Positions 57,712-64,000 of a stretch of 64,000 bases of DNA are shown here, in pieces. The stretch comes from Roseovarius pelagicus (GTDB lineage: Bacteria > Pseudomonadota > Alphaproteobacteria > Rhodobacterales > Rhodobacteraceae), in NCBI RefSeq assembly GCF_025639885.1, contig NZ_CP106738.1, positions 1,054,001 to 1,118,000 of the forward strand. Reading direction: 5' to 3'. The notes beneath the pieces are model-generated. The model saw only the letters and a program-made list of their open reading frames with translations. It was not told where the DNA came from and made no database searches. Every line of letters starts with the position of its first letter. The first letter of the stretch is position 1. Position numbers and translations under genes: made by a program.

Positions 57712-59742
57712 ATGGACGCATCCAATCCGCACACTGATCCACTGCTGCAACCATTCCAGATTGGTCATCTGAATTTGCGTAATCGGATCATGAGCACCAG
57801 CCACGCCATTGGATTCGGCGAAGACGGCATGCCGGCGGAACGTTACCAGCTCTACCACGAGGAAAAGGCCAAGGGGGGTATTGGCCTGACGATGTTCGGC
57901 GGCTCGACCAACGTGTCGCGCGACAGCGCCAACACCTTTGCTCAGCTCAACGCGCGCGACGATGGGGTGATCCCCTATTTCCGCGAATTTGCCGACCGTG
58001 TGCGTCGGCATGGAAGCGCGATCATGTGTCAGTTGACCCATCTTGGCGGGCGCAGCGTCTGGCGTGGCGATAACTGGCTACCGACCGTATCGCCGTCTCG
58101 GTTTCGCGAACCACTACACCGAGGATTTACCAAGGAAATGGACCGCGCGGACATCGCGCGCGTGATTGAGGATTTCGGTCAGGCCGCGCGCCGCTGCTAC
58201 GAGGGCGGGTTAGACGGCTGCGAACTGCATATCACTGGGCACCTCATCGGCCAGTTCTGGTCGCCGGGCATCAATCGGCGCACTGACGACTTCGGCGGCA
58301 ACATCCAGAACCGTGCACGGTTCGGCCTCATGGCACTGGAGGAAATCCGCCGCCACGTGGGTGAACGGTTTCTTGTCGGTATCCGCATGGTGGTGGGCGA
58401 AGGCGACAATGGCGACATGAGCGATGATGAATATGTCGAGATGGCGCGCATCTATGAGCAATCCGGCCTGATCGACTTTTTCAACTTTGGCTATGGGCGT
58501 ATCGACACCGAAGTGGGGCTGGCGCGGTACATGCCCGGTATGGCGCTGGGGCTGGCCCCACAGCTGCGCCCGGTGGCGGCGTTCCGACAGCATGTCGGCC
58601 TGCCGGTTTTTCACGCGGCACGTATCAATGACATGGCCACGGCGCGACATGCGGTCAGCGAAGGACATGTGGACCTCGTGGGCATGACCCGCGCGCATAT
58701 CGCGGACCCGCATATCGCCCGCAAACTGGGCGATGGGGTCGAAGAGCAAATTCGTCCTTGCGTCGGTGCCACCTATTGTTCGTGGCACGGCAGTTGCATT
58801 CACAATCCGGCCATCGGTCGCGAGGCCACGATTCCCCACCGCATCGAGCCAAGTGCGCAGCCTCGCCGCGTCACCGTTGTGGGTGCCGGCCCGGGCGGCC
58901 TAGAAGCGGCGCGGATATGCGCCGAGCGCGGCCATATCGTGACACTGTTGGAGGCTGCGCCAAAGGCTGGCGGACAGATTCTGACAGCTGCGATGATGGA
59001 CCAGCGGCGCGATCTGAAGGGCATCATCGACTGGCGCGTGTCCGAGCTGGAACGACTGAGCGCCACCATCCGCTACAACTGCTACGCTGACGAGGACACG
59101 ATCAGCCAGACAACACCGGACACCGTGATCATCGCCACTGGCGGCGTCCCCGACGCGTTAGAGGACATCCCCGGTGCAGAATTGGGCACTCCGCTGTGGG
59201 AGGCCTTGGAAACGCCAACACCGTTGGAAGGCGAAACAGTGTTCTATGACGGAACCGGAACCGTCGCAGGGATTTCAGGCGCGCACACTTTGGCCGCACG
59301 GAGCGATGGCCGCATGACCTACGCCACCCCCGACAGCACTGCCGGTGCCGAAATGAGCCCGATCGAACGCCCGCTCTCGATGCGCGCGCTCTATCAGGCC
59401 AAGGTCACGCTGCGGCCTGATCTCAAGCTGCGCAGGATAGAACGCAACGACAACCGCCTGCGGCTAACGATGGAAAACACCTATTCGGGTGACGTCCAGA
59501 TGCTCGAATGCGACCAGCTTGTTTACGAACATGGCACGCTGCCTGTTGATGAGCTTTATCACACACTTGCGCCCCGTGCCCGCAACGGAGGTGTGATCGA
59601 TCAAGTCGCGATGATCAACACCCAGCCGCAACCGGTCAGTGATGCAGACGGCTATGATCTGTACCGTATTGGCGACGCCGTTTCATCGCGTGACATACAC
59701 GCGGCAATCCTTGATGCAGCGCGCCTCTGTTCGCGGCTTTAG
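57712..59742 (+). CDS. Flavin/FAD oxidoreductase of the trimethylamine dehydrogenase / N-demethylase family
   Basis: A 676-residue protein in two parts. Residues 1-340 are an FMN TIM barrel of the old yellow enzyme type (LQPFQIGHLNLRNRIMSTSH; LHITGHLIGQFWSPGINRRTDDFGG). From about 380 there is an FAD/NAD domain (RVTVVGAGPGGLEAARICAERG). Between them the Fe-S loop has only three cysteines, C350, C356 and C362 (CVGATYCSWHGSC). The closest known types are demethylases of methylated amines, such as N-methylproline. GGAG precedes the ATG at 57712; a TTG at 57679 is also possible. Confidence 0.83.
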   Translation: MDASNPHTDPLLQPFQIGHLNLRNRIMSTSHAIGFGEDGMPAERYQLYHEEKAKGGIGLTMFGGSTNVSRDSANTFAQLNARDDGVIPYFREFADRVRRHGSAIMCQLTHLGGRSVWRGDNWLPTVSPSRFREPLHRGFTKEMDRADIARVIEDFGQAARRCYEGGLDGCELHITGHLIGQFWSPGINRRTDDFGGNIQNRARFGLMALEEIRRHVGERFLVGIRMVVGEGDNGDMSDDEYVEMARIYEQSGLIDFFNFGYGRIDTEVGLARYMPGMALGLAPQLRPVAAFRQHVGLPVFHAARINDMATARHAVSEGHVDLVGMTRAHIADPHIARKLGDGVEEQIRPCVGATYCSWHGSCIHNPAIGREATIPHRIEPSAQPRRVTVVGAGPGGLEAARICAERGHIVTLLEAAPKAGGQILTAAMMDQRRDLKGIIDWRVSELERLSATIRYNCYADEDTISQTTPDTVIIATGGVPDALEDIPGAELGTPLWEALETPTPLEGETVFYDGTGTVAGISGAHTLAARSDGRMTYATPDSTAGAEMSPIERPLSMRALYQAKVTLRPDLKLRRIERNDNRLRLTMENTYSGDVQMLECDQLVYEHGTLPVDELYHTLAPRARNGGVIDQVAMINTQPQPVSDADGYDLYRIGDAVSSRDIHAAILDAARLCSRL

Positions 59743-59764
59743 CGCCTATAGAACGGCTGCACCC

Positions 59765-60484
59765 TCACCGTTCCCCGAGGCGAAGCTTCGCGCCGCGCAA
59801 CCAATTGCCGAACAACTCTTCGGCCATCGCCTCCTGCTGTCCAGTCCTTTCCTTGAAATCAGCCAGCAATCTATCGGGCAAAGAGGCCCCACCAATCGCA
59901 ACCAGATCATCGATCACGCCCGGCATGGCATACCAGTCCTGTAACGTCGCCACATCCACCTCCGAATGGAACTGTACCGAATGCACGCCGTTTGGACCCT
60001 GCATGGTCTGATACGCGCAATCCGGACTGCGCCAACCGGAGTGGAATCCCGGCGGCATCGCACTGACTTCGGCGCTGTGCCATTGAAACACTTCGCGATG
60101 GTCCGTGCCGTCACCGCCCAGCACTGCGTCACCTCCTTTGATCGACAACAGGCCGAACTCACGCGTCTGCGCCGCGCCGACCTGACCGCCGCAGGCCACG
60201 GCCAATAGCTGATGACCAAAGCAAACGCCGAAATATGGCTTACCCGCTGCCAAAACGCACTGTTTGATAAACGCGATCTCGGATGTGAGCCACGGATGCG
60301 CCTCCGTCTCCCACAATTGCATCGCTCCGCCCATGACCCAAAGCGCGTCAAAACTGTCGAGAGCGGGCCATTCAGTCGTCTTTGGTGCAATGATGGCCGT
60401 CACGCGGATACCGTGTGCCGTGAACAGGTGCTGAAACCGTCCGGCATGACCGGATGTATCATGTTGGATGATCAGAATTCGCAT
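59765..60484 (-). CDS. Class I glutamine amidotransferase-like protein
   Basis: A 239-residue GATase-1 domain protein. The nucleophile elbow is FGVCFGHQLLA, and the His-Glu pair is in VQFHSEVD. It resembles GMP-synthase-like amidotransferases that stand alone and act on amide or gamma-glutamyl compounds. It is convergent with the oxidoreductase gene, 22 bp away. No synthase partner is nearby. Confidence 0.85.
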   Translation of the reverse strand: MRILIIQHDTSGHAGRFQHLFTAHGIRVTAIIAPKTTEWPALDSFDALWVMGGAMQLWETEAHPWLTSEIAFIKQCVLAAGKPYFGVCFGHQLLAVACGGQVGAAQTREFGLLSIKGGDAVLGGDGTDHREVFQWHSAEVSAMPPGFHSGWRSPDCAYQTMQGPNGVHSVQFHSEVDVATLQDWYAMPGVIDDLVAIGGASLPDRLLADFKERTGQQEAMAEELFGNWLRGAKLRLGER

Positions 60485-60556
60485 TGTTGTGTACTCAACC
60501 GAAACAGTCTGGGCTAGTTGCCCCGATCCTCAGACAACACAGGATATGCCTGTGGC

Positions 60557-60961
60557 TTACGCGCCATCTTTCTCGAACGCCGAGTCCACAGGCACTTGCA
60601 AGCCCGTGACCAGCGCATTGGTCGTGCTGGCCATGCCGATCACACTCAGCAGTTCTCCATGCTGTTCAGGCGTCATGCCTTTTGCCTCGGCTGCGGCTGT
60701 ATGGGAATGGATGCAGTAACTGCATCCGTTGGCAGTCGAGACAGCGATATAAATCATTTCCTTGACCAGTGGATCAAGCGTGCCCGGCCCCATCACAACT
60801 TTCAGCCGATCCCATGTGGCGCGCAGTAGTTCCGGGTCGTGCGCCAGAGCGCGCCAGAAATTATTGATGAAGTCACTGCCGCGTGTTGCACGGATGTCGT
60901 CAAAAACCGCCTGCACTTCTGTACTTGCGTCGTGGTCTTGGATCAGCGGAACTGTGGCCAT
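60557..60961 (-). CDS. AhpD/carboxymuconolactone decarboxylase-family protein with CxxC
   Basis: A 134-residue AhpD-like protein whose motif ANGCSYCIHSHTAAA holds the redox CxxC and the proton-relay His. Such proteins act as alkylhydroperoxidase-type thiol peroxidases or reductants. It differs from the CMD protein at 34.7 kb, which lacks the CxxC. It reads left between the amidotransferase and the MarR regulator. Confidence 0.85.
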   Translation of the reverse strand: MATVPLIQDHDASTEVQAVFDDIRATRGSDFINNFWRALAHDPELLRATWDRLKVVMGPGTLDPLVKEMIYIAVSTANGCSYCIHSHTAAAEAKGMTPEQHGELLSVIGMASTTNALVTGLQVPVDSAFEKDGA

Positions 60962-61044
60962 GTGGGATTCCTTTTGCTCTTTGCAGTCTGCGCAGGATCA
61001 TCAAGGTTTGCAAAGTGTGGATGCGATCAACCTAAGCCCCCGGA

Positions 61045-61566
61045 TCAGAGCGATGCTGCGGCCCGGCTGGCCTGATCGTAATGCCCGGACAGTGTCCGCA
61101 AACTGCGCGCAAACTCTCGCAGTTCCGGCCCGCTCAGATCAGAGGCGGGCATGCCTTCCAGCAGGCATTGTCGACGCACATTGCGATAAGTCTCGCACAG
61201 GGCGCTGCCGGTTTCGGAGGTTCGGTAGAACACTTCTTTTCCGCGTTTTTCCGACACAAGCAGGCCCGCCTTCAGGAGTTTGCGCAGCCCGTAGTTGACC
61301 GTATGGCTATCCTCGATATTGAGCAGAAAGCTGATATCCGCCAGCCTCTTGTCTCGACCACGATGATTGACGTTGTGCAATATCAGGATATCCAGCGGAC
61401 TAAGGTCCCTCTGCCCAGCGGCCGCCATGCATCGCGTCATCCAACGCGAGAACGCATTGAACATGATGATCAAACCAAATTCCATCTCCGACAGTTCCCA
61501 CCCTTCGCCCTCTGCCAGATGTCTGGACGAAACGATGCGGCGATCATCGGGATTCTTTTCGGTCAT
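61045..61566 (-). CDS. MarR-like winged-helix regulator
   Basis: A 173-residue regulator with a winged-helix domain (LSPLDILILHNVNHRGRDKRLADISFLLNIEDSHTVNYGLRKLLKAGLLVSEKRGKEVFYRTSETG). It diverges from the TRAP transporter, and a 10+10 bp palindrome lies 16 bp upstream of its start. It probably represses itself and the dctPQM genes until the imported compound appears. The ligand is unknown. Confidence 0.85.
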   Translation of the reverse strand: MTEKNPDDRRIVSSRHLAEGEGWELSEMEFGLIIMFNAFSRWMTRCMAAAGQRDLSPLDILILHNVNHRGRDKRLADISFLLNIEDSHTVNYGLRKLLKAGLLVSEKRGKEVFYRTSETGSALCETYRNVRRQCLLEGMPASDLSGPELREFARSLRTLSGHYDQASRAAASL

Positions 61567-61582
61567 TCTCGGCCTCTCTTCA

Positions 61583-61606
61583 CGTTAAAACGTTCACGTT
61601 TTAACG
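61583..61606. promoter_or_regulatory. Perfect palindrome, likely MarR-type operator
   Basis: Arms CGTTAAAACG and CGTTTTAACG around TTCA form a perfect 10-bp inverted repeat. It is placed between the regulator and the TRAP genes, close to the regulator start. Confidence 0.65.
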
Positions 61607-61735
61607 ACATTTTGTCATGGAAATCGGGTTTAATCAACGCAACTTTCTGGGCCACGCGAAACGTAAGGTGGATCAAGACCGGGAAAAATTATTACCCGTC
61701 AACTAGATATCGCAGATTTCCCTTACGTCACATTT

Positions 61736-61774
61736 ACGTTGACATAACGTTGACAAATCGTCAGCATCTCGTCA
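61736..61774. promoter_or_regulatory. Tandem repeats with 11-bp period upstream of dctP
   Basis: ACGTTGACA occurs at 61736 and 61747, exactly 11 bp apart. TCGTCA occurs at about 61758 and 61769, again 11 bp apart. The spacing is close to one helical turn, as in tandem regulator sites 35-70 bp before the receptor gene. Confidence 0.45.
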
Positions 61775-61808
61775 ATCACAACGACCAAAACCACTAGGGA
61801 GAAAACAG

Positions 61809-62780
61809 ATGTTCGTATCACGTTATTTTGGCGGGGCGATTGCCGCGCTGGCTGGTCTTGCCGTCACCGCGCAGGCCGATACTTGGGATATGCCGACGCC
61901 TTATCCGGACGCGACGTTCCATACGGTCAACATCCATCAATTTGCCAAGGACGTGTCAGAGGCCACCGATGGGGCGCTGGAAATCAAGGTGCATTCGGCT
62001 GGTTCACTGTTCAAACACCCCGAAATCAGCAAAGCCGTTCGCAGCGGTCAGGTGCCTGCGGGCGAGTTTTTCCTGTCCCTGCTGGCCAATGACAACCCCG
62101 CGTTCGCCGCGGATGGGCTGCCGTTTCTGGCGACCAGCTACGAGGATGCAGAACGTCTCTGGGCCGCGCAAAAGGATGTGATCGAAGGGTTGCTTGATGC
62201 GCAGGGCATGATGGCGCTTTATGCCGTACCATGGCCACCGCAGGGTCTTTATACCACCAAGGAGGTCAATTCGGTCGCTGACCTCGCCGGGCTGAAGTTC
62301 CGCACCAACAACGCCACACTCGAAGAATTCGCCAACCTCGCTGGTGCTGCCCCGACGCAGATCGAAGTGCCCGACATCCCGCAGGCATTCAGCACAGGTC
62401 GAGTCGAGGCAATGATTACCTCGCCCTCCACCGGCGCCAATTCCAAGGCGTGGGACTTCCTGACGCACTACACCGATATTCAGGCTTGGATCCCGAAGAA
62501 CATCGTCGTGGTCAACAAGCGTGCCTTCCGTCGTCTCGATGAGGCCACGCAGACCGCCATTCTCGATGCAGCCGCCGCAGCAGAAACCCGTGGTTGGGAA
62601 ATGAGCAAAGCGGAAACCAGTGCGAAAGTCGCCATTCTTAAGGAAAACGGCATCACAGTGGTGGAACCATCTGACGAGTTGATGACCGGCCTGCGCGCTA
62701 TCGGTGACACGATGCTGGAGAACTGGAAAGCCAAGGCAGGTGCCGATGGCGAAGCATTGCTAAGCGCCTACGCAGAGTAA
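61809..62780 (+). CDS. dctP: TRAP transporter substrate-binding protein (DctP type)
   Basis: A 323-residue DctP-family receptor with a signal peptide ending TAQA near residue 22. Typical segments are HTVNIHQFAKDVSEATDGALEIKVHSAGSLFKHPEISKAVRSGQVPAGEF and LAGLKFRTNNATLEEFANLAGAAPTQI, the latter with the Arg that holds a substrate carboxylate. It delivers a carboxylic compound to the DctQM permease encoded next. A terminator-like hairpin follows its stop codon. Confidence 0.92.
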   Translation: MFVSRYFGGAIAALAGLAVTAQADTWDMPTPYPDATFHTVNIHQFAKDVSEATDGALEIKVHSAGSLFKHPEISKAVRSGQVPAGEFFLSLLANDNPAFAADGLPFLATSYEDAERLWAAQKDVIEGLLDAQGMMALYAVPWPPQGLYTTKEVNSVADLAGLKFRTNNATLEEFANLAGAAPTQIEVPDIPQAFSTGRVEAMITSPSTGANSKAWDFLTHYTDIQAWIPKNIVVVNKRAFRRLDEATQTAILDAAAAAETRGWEMSKAETSAKVAILKENGITVVEPSDELMTGLRAIGDTMLENWKAKAGADGEALLSAYAE

Positions 62781-62789
62781 TCTGCCATC

Positions 62790-62823
62790 GTGGCCGGGAG
62801 GGAAACCATCCGGCCACTTTTTT
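62790..62823 (+). terminator. Attenuator between dctP and dctQ
   Basis: Stem GTGGCCGG and CCGGCCAC with a 12-base loop and TTTTTT directly after. Such structures give more receptor than permease mRNA. The dctQ start lies 22 bp downstream, so read-through must occur. Confidence 0.75.
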
Positions 62824-62845
62824 CTGACCAACGGGGGGGACGGTC

Positions 62846-63394
62846 ATGCGAAGCAGTCTTGATTTCATCTACAAAGCCGCCGGCGCACTGGCCGCGTTTT
62901 TTATCCTAGCCATCGTCGTGCTCGTCTTTGCTCAGGTTTGTTTGAACCTCGCAGATAAGGTTTCAGCCGCCATTACCGGCCATGCGATCGGCCTGACGAT
63001 ACCATCCTATTCAGATTTCACAGGCTTTTTTCTAGCCGCCTCGACCTTTCTTGCATTGGCCTACTGCCTGCGGGCGGGCGGCCACATTCGCGTAACTCTG
63101 GTGCTGGGGCGTTTATCAAAGGGCGCGCAACGCGCCTTTGAAATGCTTGTCACCGCCATCGCTCTGATGATGTCCGCCTATGCCACTTGGTACATGGCGC
63201 TGTTGGTCGCGGAATCGCTGGAATACGGCGATCGCAGTTCCGGCATGGTGTCAGTTCCGATCTGGATACCACAATTGCCCGTGGCGCTCGGCCTCGGCAT
63301 CCTCACCCTTGCCTTGGCAGATGAACTGCTCAGCCTCGCACGCGGCGCCCCTGCATCCTGGGACGGCAAGGGCGAAAACCTGCTGAGCGAATAG
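62846..63394 (+). CDS. dctQ: TRAP transporter small permease (DctQ type)
   Basis: A 182-residue four-helix DctQ-family membrane protein (FLAASTFLALAYCLRAGGHIRVTLVLGRLSKGAQRAFEML; GMVSVPIWIPQLPVALGLGILTLALADELL). It partners the large permease encoded 12 bp downstream. A G-rich ribosome site (GGGGGGGA) precedes the start. Confidence 0.92.
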   Translation: MRSSLDFIYKAAGALAAFFILAIVVLVFAQVCLNLADKVSAAITGHAIGLTIPSYSDFTGFFLAASTFLALAYCLRAGGHIRVTLVLGRLSKGAQRAFEMLVTAIALMMSAYATWYMALLVAESLEYGDRSSGMVSVPIWIPQLPVALGLGILTLALADELLSLARGAPASWDGKGENLLSE

Positions 63395-63406
63395 GAGCCG
63401 GAACCA

Positions 63407-64000
63407 ATGTCCATTACCATTCTGTCTGTCATTCTTCTGGTCCTGCTTTTTGCCTTTCTGGGCGCGGGCCTTTGGGTCGCGTTCTCGCTCTTGGGTGTGG
63501 GTATCGCCGCCATGGCGCTGTTCAGTGACGCGCCGCTGGGGTTGGTCATGGCCACCACCATGTGGGGGCATTCCAACAGTTGGGCGCTTGCGGCGCTGCC
63601 CCTGTTCATCTGGATGGGCGAGATCCTGTTTCGCTCTCGCCTTTCTGAGGACATGTTCGCAGGTCTCAGCCCGTGGATGAACCGCCTGCCGGGGCAACTG
63701 CTGCACGTCAATATCTTTGCCTGCGGGATTTTCGCCGCTGTATCCGGCTCTTCGGCTGCCACCGCCGCCACTATTGGCAAATTGTCGATCCCCGAGCTCA
63801 GCGCGCGTGGCTATCCCGAAAAACTGGTGATTGGCACGCTGGCGGGGTCGGCAACGCTGGGTTTGCTGATCCCGCCCTCGATCATCCTGATTGTCTATGG
63901 CGTGGCGACGGAGCAATCCATCGCGCGCCTGTTCGTCGCGGGCGTGCTGCCCGGGGTACTGCTGGTAACGCTGTTTGTAGGCTATGTGATCGTTTGGGCG
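63407..64000 (+). CDS. dctM: TRAP transporter large permease (DctM type), cut by window end
   Basis: The first 198 codons of a DctM-family permease: MSITILSVILLVLLFAFLGA, WALAALPLFIWMGEILFRSR, VSGSSAATAATIGKLSIPELSARGYPEKLVIGTLAGSATLGLLIPPSIILIVYG. These include the family's first ion/substrate-site motifs. The frame is open to the last base of the window. AGGAG precedes the ATG at 63407-63409. Confidence 0.92.
   Translation, partial: MSITILSVILLVLLFAFLGAGLWVAFSLLGVGIAAMALFSDAPLGLVMATTMWGHSNSWALAALPLFIWMGEILFRSRLSEDMFAGLSPWMNRLPGQLLHVNIFACGIFAAVSGSSAATAATIGKLSIPELSARGYPEKLVIGTLAGSATLGLLIPPSIILIVYGVATEQSIARLFVAGVLPGVLLVTLFVGYVIVWA

Noticed and set aside
61736..61775. CRISPR-like array
   Set aside because: The repeats are only 6-9 bp with no spacers of regular length and no cas genes; they look like regulator sites.

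Overview
The window looks like an alphaproteobacterium of the order Rhodobacterales (Roseobacter/Paracoccus relatives). The evidence is GC-rich coding sequence, a sox cluster in the Paracoccus order (soxRSVWXYZABCDEF), a fused NarK1-NarK2 transporter with a NarR-type regulator, two TRAP transporter loci, and a G/C-hairpin intergenic repeat typical of the group. I see no rRNA, tRNA, CRISPR array, prophage, insertion sequence or replication origin.

Region 1 (1-15.3 kb) is a lithotrophic sulfur-oxidation island. soxR (partial) and soxS read left; soxVWXYZABCDEF reads right. A DUF302 protein and two YeeE/YedE (SoxT-like) transporters that overlap tail to tail follow, then two metallo-beta-lactamase-fold proteins. 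SoxYZ carries the sulfur chain, SoxAX loads it, SoxB and SoxCD release and oxidise it, and SoxV/W/S supply reductant to the periplasm. Four sites share the geometry ATTC-N8-GAAT (two of them with one mismatch). They lie upstream of soxV/soxS, soxX, soxB and the metallo-beta-lactamase pair, and are candidate SoxR operators. A strong intrinsic terminator splits soxXYZA from soxBCDEF.

Region 2 (15.3-30.7 kb) begins with a lone conserved protein of unknown function (DUF6638-like). It continues with the respiratory nitrate reductase locus: narR, divergent from narK-narGHJI, then a PpiC-type isomerase, a beta-carbonic anhydrase, a MoeA and a DUF2478 protein. FNR/NarR-type boxes lie between narR and narK. 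The juxtaposition suggests thiosulfate oxidation linked to nitrate respiration.

Region 3 (30.7-38.8 kb) holds a lipoprotein, two tandem sulfotransferases, a porin started by TTG and preceded by a possible 8-codon leader peptide, a carboxymuconolactone-decarboxylase-like protein, a class II aldolase, an unrecognised internally duplicated protein and a class III aminotransferase.

Region 4 (38.8-44 kb) is an RpiR regulator with a TAXI-type TRAP transporter and a UspA protein. The TAXI receptor gene is broken by one extra base.

Region 5 (44-49.2 kb) makes GDP-L-fucose (gmd, fcl, manC, plus an epimerase-like gene) and ends with a small cupin. Region 6 (49.4-53 kb) is a SitABCD-type Mn/Fe/Zn ABC importer behind Fur/Mur-like boxes.

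Region 7 (53-64 kb) contains an aldehyde dehydrogenase/SDR pair, a MoxR/VWA (CoxD/CoxE-like) pair, a flavin/FAD demethylase-type oxidoreductase, a glutamine amidotransferase, an AhpD-like protein, and a MarR regulator divergent from a DctPQM TRAP transporter that runs off the end.
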